Shown in pieces: positions 24,960-32,937 of a stretch of 64,000 nt of DNA (positions are counted from its first letter, which is position 1; each line of letters begins with the position of its first letter). This DNA is from Hymenobacter rubidus (GTDB lineage: Bacteria; Bacteroidota; Bacteroidia; Cytophagales; Hymenobacteraceae), in contig NZ_JAERQF010000010.1 in NCBI RefSeq assembly GCF_016734815.1, positions 1 through 64,000 of the forward strand, written 5' to 3'. A program made the position numbers and the translations under genes. Below the pieces are notes generated by a model. The model was given only the letters and a program-made list of their open reading frames with translations, did no database searches and was not told the DNA's origin.

Positions 24960-25070
24960 CGAGTACCGCGAAATTTTATTTCGCGACAAGCGCAGCGAGT
25001 GAGTTGCCCCTGAACATCCCCCCCCCCAAGCTCGCTGCGCTCGCCGCGAAATAAAATTTCGCGGTACTCG
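24960..25070. repeat. Compound palindrome, family B copy 2
   Basis: Arms of 40 bases (24960-24999 and 25031-25070) match with two differences. Each arm contains the whole short GTACCGCGAAATTTT palindrome seen at 18.35 kb followed by AGCGCAGCGAG. The element fills the rnhA-trmN6 spacer with a C-rich loop. Confidence 0.85.
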
Positions 25071-25077
25071 TCCTGCT

Positions 25078-25803
25078 ATGCCCAACGACTACTTCCAGTT
25101 CCAGCAGTTCCGCATCGAGCAGGCCGATTGCGCCATGAAGGTGAGCACCGACGCCTGCCTGCTGGGCGCGGCGGCCGACCTCACCGGCGCCACGCGCCTG
25201 CTTGACATTGGTACCGGCACCGGACTGCTGGCTCTCATGGCCGCCCAGCGCCACGCCACGGTCGATATTGAAGCGGTGGAGATTGATGCGGCTGCCTCAG
25301 TTCAAGCAACGGCCAATGCGGCCGCTAGCCCGTGGGCCGGGCGCATTTGTATCCACAGCCTGAGTTTGGCAGAATACGCGGCCACTCGGCCGGCGCCGTT
25401 CAGCCACATTATCTGCAACCCACCCTTCTTCCGGCAGTCGCTGCGCTCGCCCGACGCGGCGCGCACCACCGCCCGGCACGAGGCAGCCGATACGCTTTCG
25501 TTTGACGCGCTGGCCGATTTCGCAGCGGATTTTTTGCTGGCCGATGGCCTGCTGACGGTGCTACTGCCGCCGCCGGAGATGCAGGCGTTTGAGCGAGTGG
25601 CGGCAGCAACGGGGCTGCAGCCGGCCACGCGGCTGCTGGTGCGGCACCGGCCCGGCAGCCGGCCGCTGCGGCACATCGTCGGGTTTCGGCGGGAAGCAGG
25701 TGCTACCCAGGAAACGGAGCTGAGCATTCGGACGGCCACGGATGAGGGAGAATATTCGGCGGAGTTTCGGGCGCTGCTAAGCGGGTTTTACCTGGCGCTG
25801 TAG
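25078..25803 (+). CDS. tRNA1(Val) adenine-N6 methyltransferase (TrmN6/YfiC-like)
   Basis: The 241-residue SAM-dependent methyltransferase has motif I L-D-I-G-T-G-T-G-L-L-A-L-M (about 41-53), an acidic E-A-V-E-I-D motif II (about 64-69) and the adenine-N6 motif N-P-P-F-F at about 108-112. This matches TrmN6, which modifies A37 of tRNA-Val. The N-terminal F-Q-F-Q-Q-F-R-I-E-Q-x-D-C-A-M-K-V-S-T-D-A box is the YfiC signature. No SAM-partner gene is adjacent. The start ATG 25078 lies 7 bases after the palindrome. Confidence 0.88.
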   Translation: MPNDYFQFQQFRIEQADCAMKVSTDACLLGAAADLTGATRLLDIGTGTGLLALMAAQRHATVDIEAVEIDAAASVQATANAAASPWAGRICIHSLSLAEYAATRPAPFSHIICNPPFFRQSLRSPDAARTTARHEAADTLSFDALADFAADFLLADGLLTVLLPPPEMQAFERVAAATGLQPATRLLVRHRPGSRPLRHIVGFRREAGATQETELSIRTATDEGEYSAEFRALLSGFYLAL

Positions 25804-26013
25804 CGTGGACTCTGCGAGTACGCGCGGTTGAACGTCTGCCCCGCAGGCGGCAGGCCAATAACAGGCAGGCGCGAAGTGGTATTATGCCCCAAAGTAACGC
25901 CAGCCGGATAGCAGCTATGATGAGGCAGTTCTATTGGCCGAAGCCGATTCAACCGTCGGCTAATTCAGGGAGCAGCTGCTAACACTCAAGCCGACTAGCT
26001 TGCCTGCTCATGA

Positions 26014-26853
26014 CACGAAGCGAAGGCTGCAGCCCCACTAGCGGCAGCGGCCAGTACCACAGCGGCTACCATCAGCTTCACGGCCCCGGCCGGGGCTACG
26101 GGCTACTATGTGCTGCTGGCCCCAGCGGGCGTCGCGCCCGTGCAGGTATTGCCGGCCCCGACGACTTTGCCCTTCGCCCTGACCGGCCTGACACCGGGCA
26201 CCGGGCACCGGCTACACCGTGTACCTGGGTAGCTCTTGCGCGGGGGGCCTCTTGTCGACGAATACGGAGGTGCGCTTCGTGACCTTGATCCCCGTGGCAA
26301 CTTGTACTGCCCCCACGGCGGTGGCCGTTACGGGCGTGCTCGGCACGTCAGCCAGCGCCCGCTTTACCGGCCCGGCAGGGGCCGTGAGCTACACCGCCAC
26401 GGCCACGCCCACGGCGGGCAGGGCGGCCGTGGCGGTGAGCGGCCCGTCGTCGCCCCTGTTGCTCACGGGCCTGCGACCCGGCACGGCGTACGCCGTGACA
26501 GTGCTAACGAACTGCGGAGCCGGAACGGCATCGGGGCCCAGCAACACAACGGCCTTTCATACCCTGCTGGCGTCGCGCTCTACGGCCCTGGCCGCCACGG
26601 TGGGCCTGTTTCCGAACCCCGCCCACCGCACCGCCACGCTGGCCGTGCCGGCCGACCTGCTCCAACAAGCCGCTGAAATGAAGCTGCTGAACGCCGTGGG
26701 CCAGGTGATGCTCCGCGCTACTGTGCCCGCCCGCCGCCCGTGCCGATGCCCAGCTAACGCTGGATTTGGCCACGCTGCCCGCCCGCCGGCCTCTACCTCG
26801 TGCAGCTGGCCACCGGGCAGGGTCCGCTGGGGAAGCGCCTTGTGGTGGAATAG
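26014..26853 (+). pseudogene. Decayed fibronectin-III / T9SS sorting-domain protein
   Basis: A continuous protein is recovered only by switching frame three times. The 26014 frame gives A-T-I-S-F-T-A-P-A-G-A-T-G-Y-Y, a fibronectin-III-like strand set. A 7-base duplication near 26190-26210 then shifts to the frame coding Y-L-G-S-S-C and a second Fn3-like domain, T-A-V-A-V-T-G through G-L-R-P-G-T-A-Y-A-V-T-V. A linker leads to L-F-P-N-P-A-H, the type A T9SS C-terminal sorting motif. Two more shifts, each explained by a 4-base CCGC/GCCC repeat (near 26730 and 26785), restore A-D-A-Q-L-T-L-D-L-A-T-L-P and then G-L-Y-L-V-Q-L ending at TAG 26851. The start is lost (TGA at 26011). It was probably a secreted adhesin-like protein. 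Confidence 0.75.
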
Positions 26854-26904
26854 CTGTCTCTCGTCTGCCAACCATCTTCCATCTTTTACCCAACCCCCAC
26901 TCCC

Positions 26905-27390
26905 ATGCCCAAAGACACCAACTACCCCGCCGCCGTGGACGCGGCTGCTTTGCAGAAAGCCCAAAAAGCCAGCGCCGACCTGGCCGAGTCACTGCACTTC
27001 ATCCCCAACCTGGAGCCCGACGTGCTGACCTCGGCCACCATCATCCCGGAGCGCCTGCCCCTGGCCGATAAGGCCATTGAAGTGGCCCTTGCGGCCCCCG
27101 ATGTCATGCGCCGCGCCTTCGACCCGCAGCGCCTCATCGACAAGCTGGCCTACTACCGCGCCCTGGCCAAGCTGCGCGGCGACCTGGCCACGGCCGATAC
27201 CAAGCTCAAAAACGCCCTCAACGTGCGGGGCAGCGACATGATGTACGACATCGGCCACGTCCACGAAGACGTGGAAAAGGACAACGGCGAAACCATCGAC
27301 CTGGGCCCCTGCGCGCCCAGCTGCACGACTACTACACCCACCTACACCCACCCCGGGGCCCGCAAGGACGCCGCCGCGAAGAAACCCTAA
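26905..27390 (+). CDS. Conserved-looking helical protein with shifted C-terminus, unknown
   Basis: The 161-residue protein starts at ATG 26905. Residues 1-125 are well behaved and mainly helical (K-A-Q-K-A-S-A-D-L-A-E-S-L-H-F-I-P-N-L-E-P-D-V-L-T-S). Residues after about 133 become a Cys/Thr/Pro string (P-C-A-P-S-C-T-T-T-T-P-T). Adding one C to the C-run 27306-27309 gives L-R-A-Q-L-H-D-Y-Y-T-H instead, and a 10-base tandem repeat (27333-27342, 27343-27352) then returns to the stop at 27388. I infer a compensated pair of frameshifts over about 40 bases. Function is unknown and I see no known domain. Confidence 0.6.
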   Translation: MPKDTNYPAAVDAAALQKAQKASADLAESLHFIPNLEPDVLTSATIIPERLPLADKAIEVALAAPDVMRRAFDPQRLIDKLAYYRALAKLRGDLATADTKLKNALNVRGSDMMYDIGHVHEDVEKDNGETIDLGPCAPSCTTTTPTYTHPGARKDAAAKKP

Positions 27391-27412
27391 GGCACTTCCG
27401 GTGCTTCGAAGG

Positions 27413-27465
27413 ACCCAAACGGCCCTTCCGACGACCAGATGGGTCGCTGGAAGGGCCGTTTGGGT
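27413..27465. terminator. Long stem-loop after the helical protein gene
   Basis: The 17-base perfect arms 27413-27429 and 27449-27465 enclose a 19-base loop. The element sits between convergent genes (ending 27390 and 27563). There is no T-run, so it may be a transcript-stabilising hairpin or bidirectional terminator. Confidence 0.55.
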
Positions 27466-27562
27466 GGTGGGAAAGGCGGATGAAGTCGCTGCAAGGGCAG
27501 TGGCGGTCGTTGCAACGCCCCCAGCTGTCCTTGCAACGAGCAGTTGGGGTGTTCGGAGGGCC

Positions 27563-28903
27563 TTACTCCTCGCTGAATCGAATCCCGTACTCCGCCGCCA
27601 GCTCGTCCAGAATGGGCTCGTATAGCTCGGGCAGCACCGGAATGACCACGCCGTGCGCCGCCACTTCGCCGCGCACCAGCCGCCGCACGGCCATGCCCAG
27701 CGGCAGGCCCACGGTTTTGGCCATGCCGGTGTGGGTGGCGTCGTCGCCCTCCACGGCCAGCGAGGACGTGAGGCGGTGCGTGGTGCCATTCAGCTCGTAT
27801 TCGAACAGGTGCTGCATCACAATCAGGTCGTGGTCGTGGGGTTGCAGCTGCCACTTTTCGGCCAGCAGACGTTCCAGCAGCTGGGCGGGCGTGGCGTGGG
27901 CGTGGCCCACCCGTTTATCCGAAAACAGGCCCAGCCAGTTGAGGAGGCCGATTTCGTCGCCCACCGGGTTCAGGCCGAGGTAGGTGGCCACGCGCTGCGA
28001 CAAATCGAGGTGCGGAATGAGCGAAGTGGGCAGGTAAGCTTCTACCAGCTCGGCCCAGGTCATGGTTTCGGGGTTGTCCAGGTTCACGCCGTCGTCGGTC
28101 AGCCCGAGGCGCACCAATGCGTGCCAGGCCGCGCTGTAGCCCGGCCGGCGCAGCGTGCCCCGCAGCATGGTCGGAATCTCTTCCAGCCCGTACGGCGCGC
28201 GGTAGCTCAGCGAGTCGCGGTTGGCATAGCCCTCAAACTCGCCGTAGTCGGGCACGGTCAGGGTTTCGGTCCGGCAGAAAAGCTGCTGGTAGGGAATGAA
28301 GCGCAGGTGCCCGTTTTCGAGAAACTTGGCCGTGCTCTGGCCGGCCAGCACCACGTTGCGCGGGTTCCAGGTGAACTTGTATTTCCAGGGATTATCGCCT
28401 TCGGCCGCCGGGGCCAGCAGGCCGCCGCAGTAGCTCTTGAAACTGGTGATGCGCCCGCCCCGCGCCCGAATGTGCGCAATGGCCCGCATAGCCGACATGT
28501 GGTCGAGGCCGGGGTCCAGCCCGCATTCCATGAGCAGCGTCACGCCGGCCGCCAGCGCCTCCCCGTGCAGCTCGCGGATTTCCGGACCCACGTAGCTGGC
28601 CGTGGCCAAGTGGCGGCCGTGGCGCACGCAGGCCCGTGCCACCACCGGATGGAGCATGGCGGGCAGCATCGAAATCACTACGTCGGCCTGGGCTACCAGC
28701 TCTTCCAGCAGCGCATCATTGGCCAGGTCCACGGGTATGGCGCGGGCGTATTCGGTGTGCGCGGCGAGTACCGGCACCAAGTGGGCCGGGTTCACGTCGG
28801 CCACGGTCAGAAACCACCGTTCGGTGGGCGCGTGGCGCAGCAGGTATTGGATGAGCGACGAGGCCGAGCGGCCGGCCCCGAGGAGCAAAAGGCGGGAAGT
28901 CAT
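27563..28903 (-). CDS. Saccharopine dehydrogenase-like oxidoreductase
   Basis: The 446-residue protein has an N-terminal Rossmann fold with L-L-L-G-A-G-R-S-A-S-S at residues 5-15, an N-x-x-H-L-V-P block, and a G-L-D-P-G-L-D-H-M motif (about 144-152) typical of the LYS9/saccharopine dehydrogenase family. It would oxidise or reduce a lysine-pathway conjugate or a related amine such as carboxyspermidine. The full lysine 2-aminoadipate pathway is not visible here. The start ATG 28903 is only 4 bases downstream of a CATATTTG element, so its mRNA may be almost leaderless. Confidence 0.82.
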   Translation of the reverse strand: MTSRLLLLGAGRSASSLIQYLLRHAPTERWFLTVADVNPAHLVPVLAAHTEYARAIPVDLANDALLEELVAQADVVISMLPAMLHPVVARACVRHGRHLATASYVGPEIRELHGEALAAGVTLLMECGLDPGLDHMSAMRAIAHIRARGGRITSFKSYCGGLLAPAAEGDNPWKYKFTWNPRNVVLAGQSTAKFLENGHLRFIPYQQLFCRTETLTVPDYGEFEGYANRDSLSYRAPYGLEEIPTMLRGTLRRPGYSAAWHALVRLGLTDDGVNLDNPETMTWAELVEAYLPTSLIPHLDLSQRVATYLGLNPVGDEIGLLNWLGLFSDKRVGHAHATPAQLLERLLAEKWQLQPHDHDLIVMQHLFEYELNGTTHRLTSSLAVEGDDATHTGMAKTVGLPLGMAVRRLVRGEVAAHGVVIPVLPELYEPILDELAAEYGIRFSEE

Positions 28904-29205
28904 GAAGCAAATATGGGGAATTCAGGAAGAAGGGGTCAGAAACAGGGCCCTTGCGCGCTGGTGCCGGATAAGCAAACCATCTTTATATTTTACCTGCAAC
29001 TCAAACTACGACCGGCGCGGCCGGACATTTCCTACGAAACGCTGCCCTTCATCAGCCCCAACGGCCCGCTCACTTTCCTGCTTCAGGAACGCCGCCTGTT
29101 ACTACAAAATAGCCCTCAGAAAGCGAGCAAATTCCCTACCCAACGGCACTAAGGCTTCAGGGCTGAAGACTTTCTTCTATCTTCGCCGCCCCTATTCCCA
29201 TCCTT
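28904..29205. other. 302-base spacer between divergent genes
   Basis: I find no supported gene. Plus-strand CAAATATG (28908-28915), read as CATATTTG on the minus strand, is a seven-of-eight -7 element 4 bases from the minus-strand ATG. TATCTTCG at 29179-29186 is a weak -7 candidate for the cytidine deaminase at 29206. An open stretch encoding P-D-I-S-Y-E-T-L-P-F-I-S-P-N-G-P-L near 29030 may be a relic but has no start. Confidence 0.4.
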
Positions 29206-29703
29206 ATGGCCCGCATTTCCCGCCAGCAGCTCATCACCTTCGAAGAACTGGACGACGCCACTGACCTCACGCCCGCTGAACTGACCCTCTGGCAGGCGGC
29301 CCGCGCGGCCACGGCCCACGCCTACGCGCCCTATTCCGGTTTCCACGTTGGGGCGGCCCTGCTGCTGGCCGATGGCACTATTTTCAAGGGCACCAACCAG
29401 GAAAACGCCGCTTACCCCTCCGGCTTGTGCGCCGAGCGCACGGCTTTGTTTGGCCTGGCCGCCAACCTGCCCGGCCATGCGCCCATTGTGGGCATGGCCG
29501 TGGCTGCCCGGCCCGCCGCGGGCGACTTTGGTGCCGCGCTCCCCTGCGGTGCCTGCCGCCAGGTAATGTTGGAATACGAAGCCCGGCAGGGCCAGCCCAT
29601 TCCGCTGCTGCTGCCCAGCCGCGCGGGCACCATCATGCGTTTCGAGTCGCTGGCGGCGCTCATGCCCTTCCATTTTTCAGCCGACGACCTGCCGCCGGCT
29701 TAG
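29206..29703 (+). CDS. Cytidine deaminase
   Basis: The 165-residue zinc deaminase converts cytidine to uridine. The zinc ligands and general acid are present: C-A-E-R-T-A at about 76-81 and P-C-G-A-C-R-Q-V at about 111-118. The P-Y-S-G-F-H-V-G-A-A and N-Q-E-N-A-A-Y-P-S-G motifs build the pocket. It is the tetrameric homologue by length. Its stop is 11 bases upstream of the next start, so the pair is probably one operon. Confidence 0.93.
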   Translation: MARISRQQLITFEELDDATDLTPAELTLWQAARAATAHAYAPYSGFHVGAALLLADGTIFKGTNQENAAYPSGLCAERTALFGLAANLPGHAPIVGMAVAARPAAGDFGAALPCGACRQVMLEYEARQGQPIPLLLPSRAGTIMRFESLAALMPFHFSADDLPPA

Positions 29704-29714
29704 CCCGCCGCCTC

Positions 29715-30371
29715 ATGGCCGAACACCACCTCACCGTTAGCCGCACGGCCCGCTACCAGCAGCTGGGCGACTTATCCGCCGCCACCAAACGCGTGTGGTT
29801 TGTTTGCCACGGCTATGGGCAGCTGGCCGCTTACTTTATCTGGCATTTCGCGTTCCTGCATGCTGCCGACCCCGCCACCGTCATCGTTGCGCCCGAAGGT
29901 CTTTCCCGCTTCTACCTCAGCGGCAACGACGGCCGCGTAGGCGCCAGCTGGATGACGCGCGACGACCGCCTGCACGAAATCGCCGACCACGTTAACTTCC
30001 TGAACCAACTGGCCGAAAAAGTACTGAACGAATGCCTGCCCGAGGTGCAGGTGACGGTCTTGGGCTTTTCGCAGGGCACGGCCACCGTCAGCCGCTGGCT
30101 GGCGCAAGCGTGGTTCCGTCCGGCCCAACTCATCCTTTGGGCCGGCAGCTTTCCCGAAGACATCGAACCCATGGCCGCGCAGCAACTCGTGCAGGGGCTG
30201 AACCTCGCCCTCGTAGTCGGCAGCCGAGACGAGTACATCACCGCCGAAAAAGCGGCCCAACAACAGGCGCTGCTTCACCAGTTCGGCGGTTCTCCCGTCC
30301 TCATCTCCTTCGCCGGCGGCCACGAGCTAAACCGGGAGGTGTTGGCGCGCCTCGCCTCGGCCGACACCTGA
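29715..30371 (+). CDS. Alpha/beta-hydrolase (carboxylesterase-like)
   Basis: The 218-residue hydrolase starts at ATG 29715. The nucleophile elbow is G-F-S-Q-G-T-A (Ser near 120), with Asp in V-V-G-S-R-D-E-Y (about 177) and His in F-A-G-G-H-E-L (about 203), an intact catalytic triad. An oxyanion-hole-like H-G-Y-G-Q sits near residue 32. It resembles the phospholipase/carboxylesterase YpfH-type family. Substrate is unknown. It is the second gene after cytidine deaminase. Confidence 0.8.
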   Translation: MAEHHLTVSRTARYQQLGDLSAATKRVWFVCHGYGQLAAYFIWHFAFLHAADPATVIVAPEGLSRFYLSGNDGRVGASWMTRDDRLHEIADHVNFLNQLAEKVLNECLPEVQVTVLGFSQGTATVSRWLAQAWFRPAQLILWAGSFPEDIEPMAAQQLVQGLNLALVVGSRDEYITAEKAAQQQALLHQFGGSPVLISFAGGHELNREVLARLASADT

Positions 30372-30450
30372 CCCGACGGTCGCCCGGCCAAGCGCCAGCA
30401 CCATTCTCCTTGGTACTGCCCTTGCGCCAGCGGCCCGGCTCCCCAACGGG

Positions 30451-31197
30451 CTACTTGCGCACGATGGTGGTAGCGGCTCCCTGCGCCCCAGCCAGCACCA
30501 ATACCTCGGCAATGGTCACATGAGGCGGCCGCGTCACCATAAAGACAATTACGTCGGCAATGTCCTCGGCCTTCAGCGGCTCAAATCCTTCATACACCTT
30601 CGCCGCCCGGGCCTCGTCGCCCTTAAAGCGCACGCGCGAAAACTCGGTTTCTACCGCGCCGGGGTTCACTTCGGCCACCCGCACGCCGGTGGGCAGCAGG
30701 TCGAGCCGCATGGTTTTGGTGAGCATGTGCACGGCCGCTTTGCTGGCGCAGTACACATTGCCGTTGGCATAGGCTTCCTGCCCCGCAATGGAGCCAATAT
30801 TCAGGATAAAACCCGTTTGGCGGGCCGTCATGCCCGGCAGCAAAGCCTGCGTCACGTTGAGCAGGCCGCGCACGTTGGCGTCCAGCATCTGGTCCCAGTC
30901 GCCGGGGTCGCCGGTTTGAATGGGGCTCAGGCCGTGGGCGCCCCCTGCGTTATTTACCAACACGTCGGGCGCCCGCAACGCCTCGGGCAACGTGGCCACG
31001 GCCGCGTCCACGGCCGCACGGTCGCGCACGTCGAACTCCAACACATGCACCGGCACCGGCGCCAGTTCGGCCGCCAGCCCATCGAGCCGTGCGCGCCGCC
31101 GTCCGGTCACCACCAGTTGAAACCCGGCGCCCGCCAGGGCAACGGCCGTAGCCCGCCCAATCCCCGACGAAGCGCCTGTAATAAATGCCGTCCGCAT
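30451..31197 (-). CDS. Short-chain dehydrogenase/reductase (YdfG-like)
   Basis: The 248-residue enzyme has the classical SDR set: T-G-A-S-S-G-I-G at residues 7-14, N-N-A-G (about 86-89), the catalytic Ser around 138-140, and Y-C-A-S-K (Tyr/Lys, about 147-151). The A-V-E-T-E-F-S-R-V-R-F-K-G-D tail is the YdfG/serine dehydrogenase-type signature, so 3-hydroxy acid oxidation with NADP is likely. An N-terminal arginine after the Rossmann strand (T-G-R-R-R-A-R) supports NADP preference. Confidence 0.87.
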   Translation of the reverse strand: MRTAFITGASSGIGRATAVALAGAGFQLVVTGRRRARLDGLAAELAPVPVHVLEFDVRDRAAVDAAVATLPEALRAPDVLVNNAGGAHGLSPIQTGDPGDWDQMLDANVRGLLNVTQALLPGMTARQTGFILNIGSIAGQEAYANGNVYCASKAAVHMLTKTMRLDLLPTGVRVAEVNPGAVETEFSRVRFKGDEARAAKVYEGFEPLKAEDIADVIVFMVTRPPHVTIAEVLVLAGAQGAATTIVRK

Positions 31198-31203
31198 AGT
31201 GTA

Positions 31204-31280
31204 GTTGTCAGTTGCTGGTTGTCAGTTGTCAGGCAGTTGTCGGCAACTGTACTGCCAACTAACAACCAGCAACTGACAAC
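31204..31280. repeat. Inverted repeat, family D
   Basis: The 25-base arms (31204-31228 and 31256-31280) are built from GTTGTCAGTTGCTGG. It lies between the SDR start and the stop of the porT-like gene. The same motif occurs at 13.84 and 17.45 kb. Confidence 0.8.
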
Positions 31281-31284
31281 AATG

Positions 31285-32088
31285 CTAGTTCTGAATATTG
31301 AGGTAAAGCGTTACCGAATTGGTGCTGATGCTTTGCAGGCTTTGGCTGAACACGTCGTTGTGCGGCACCAGCAGGTTGCGAAGGCCGTGCGAAAAGCGCA
31401 GCTCCGGGGCCAGCTTAAATAACGGATAAAAAAGGTCCAGGCCCACGCCGTATTCCAAGGTCAGGTCGCTGTTCAGGGCCTGAAGCTGGTTGCTCTTGGG
31501 GTTGCTGCGGCGGTTGCTCGCGGTCAGAATCGGATTGAGGCCGGCTATCATGTACATGCGGGTATTGCGCCGACGGTCCGATTGGTATTTCAGCATCAGC
31601 GGAAACTGCGCCACCGTGGACGTGACCTCCTGCGTCACGATGGAATCTGGAGAATGGTAGTTGCGCGGGGTGAACTCCACGCGCCGGGTGAGGAAATTAA
31701 CCCCCGGCGAAAACCGCAGAATGAATGGCGACAGGGGCCCGCCCAGCCGCGCATCGCCAATAAAGCCCACCCCGAGGCTAGGGCTGGAAATGGAATTGGC
31801 CGTCACGTACTGGTTCTGAATGTAGCTGGCCGACTGCTCAATGGTGAACCGCGACGCCGAAATGCTCACGTACATGCCCGGATGAAACCACCGGAAGTCA
31901 TAATTGGGCAGGTTGTCCACCGTAATGGACTTCAGCGTGCCGTTTTTGCCCCGGTTGGCGCGCGAGCTGGATTTTCGCTGCGCCGCCGCGCCCAATGGCA
32001 GCACCAACAGGAGAAGACACAGCAGCGCCAGCCCCTTTAGTTGTGAGCCGTGTAAATGGAGCTGATACCGAAAGTGAGGGGTTGCCAT
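31285..32088 (-). CDS. porT: PorT-like T9SS outer-membrane beta-barrel protein
   Basis: The 267-residue product has a signal peptide (about residues 18-37, ending A-A-A-Q) and then antiparallel beta strands with alternating residues typical of a small outer-membrane barrel. R-W-F-H-P-G-M-Y, F-I-L-R-F-S-P-G-V-N-F and S-P-E-L-R-F-S-H-G-L fit the PorT family of type IX secretion. The N-terminal codons overlap the 3' end of ubiE by 52 bases; no later start would keep the signal peptide. The ubiE-porT pairing recurs in Bacteroidota as I recall it. Confidence 0.78.
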   Translation of the reverse strand: MATPHFRYQLHLHGSQLKGLALLCLLLLVLPLGAAAQRKSSSRANRGKNGTLKSITVDNLPNYDFRWFHPGMYVSISASRFTIEQSASYIQNQYVTANSISSPSLGVGFIGDARLGGPLSPFILRFSPGVNFLTRRVEFTPRNYHSPDSIVTQEVTSTVAQFPLMLKYQSDRRRNTRMYMIAGLNPILTASNRRSNPKSNQLQALNSDLTLEYGVGLDLFYPLFKLAPELRFSHGLRNLLVPHNDVFSQSLQSISTNSVTLYLNIQN

Positions 32089-32765
32089 GCAGGTTCTTTA
32101 AAGCCGACTTTGGCCAAAATGGCCAGGAAATCGGGGCCGTCGGGGAATGCTTGCACCGAGGCAGGCAGGTAGGTATAGGCCGACTGGTCTTTGGAAATAA
32201 GCTTGCCAAAAACCGGCAGCACCCGGCGGAAATAGAAATTATAAGCTTGCTTGAGCGGGAAAGCCGTGGGCTTGCTGAATTCGAGAATCACCAGCTTGCC
32301 CCCTGGCCGCAGCACGCGCCGCATTTCGGACAAACCCGCCTCCAGGTGCGCAAAGTTTCGCACCCCAAAAGAAGCCGTCACCGCGTCGAACTCGCCATCG
32401 CCAAAGGGCAGGTTTTCCGAGTCGCCCAGTTCCAGTCGAATGCGGTTGCCCAGTCCTTTGGCAGCCAGCTTGCGGCGTCCCACCTCCAGCATGCCTTCCG
32501 AAATATCCACCCCGGTCACCTGCGCATCGGGCGCGGCAGTGCGCAGGGTTTCAATGGCGAAATCGGCGGTGCCGGTGGCAATGTCCAGGATGCGGGCCGG
32601 GCGCAGGGCCTTCAGCTCATCCACTGCCTTGCGCCGCCAATAGATGTCGGTGCCCACGCTGAGAAAGTGGTTGAGGAAATCGTACTTGCCCGCGATGGAA
32701 TTAAACATCTGGGCAACCTGCGATTTCTTGTCGGCGGAATTGTCTTTATAAGGTACGACGGCCAT
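32037..32765 (-). CDS. ubiE: Demethylmenaquinone methyltransferase
   Basis: The 242-residue SAM methyltransferase makes menaquinone. Motif I is D-I-A-T-G-T-A-D-F-A (about 61-70); V-D-I-S-E-G-M-L and L-G-D-S-E-N-L-P-F follow, then G-V-R-N-F-A (UbiE signature) and R-V-L-R-P-G-G. The N-terminal M-F-N-S-I-A-G-K-Y-D-F-L-N-H is diagnostic. The start ATG 32765 is supported because upstream codons have no family similarity. The downstream porT gene overlaps its end. Confidence 0.95.
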   Translation of the reverse strand: MAVVPYKDNSADKKSQVAQMFNSIAGKYDFLNHFLSVGTDIYWRRKAVDELKALRPARILDIATGTADFAIETLRTAAPDAQVTGVDISEGMLEVGRRKLAAKGLGNRIRLELGDSENLPFGDGEFDAVTASFGVRNFAHLEAGLSEMRRVLRPGGKLVILEFSKPTAFPLKQAYNFYFRRVLPVFGKLISKDQSAYTYLPASVQAFPDGPDFLAILAKVGFKEPAWQPLTFGISSIYTAHN

Positions 32766-32876
32766 AGGTGGGCGCAAAGAACGGGAACGAAGCAGGAAAA
32801 TTGTCTTTCCAACGCCCGAGCCGGCTGGTTTGTTAGAGAACTCGTTCAAAAGAATCGGGCAGGGAGCAGCAGTGCC

Positions 32877-32911
32877 AAAAAAAGCGGGCCGGACAATTTG
32901 CCCGGCCCGCT
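32877..32911 (-). terminator. Terminator of the PorE-like gene
   Basis: AGCGGGCCGG pairs with its inverted copy at 32902-32911; on the minus strand a T-run follows the stem. It lies 27 bases after the stop of the porE-like gene. Confidence 0.7.
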
Positions 32912-32937
32912 CCCCTAACTACAAGGCAGAACGCTAC

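Noticed and set aside
26014..26853. Programmed frameshifting in the fibronectin-III gene
   Set aside because: Three separate shifts at different duplications and a missing start fit decay or error better; no slippery heptamer with a downstream structure was seen.
27653..29152. A 499-codon open frame on the plus strand
   Set aside because: It lies antisense to the saccharopine dehydrogenase-like gene. Long open frames opposite real genes are expected in G+C-rich DNA, and its translation is Arg/Gly/His-rich without domains.
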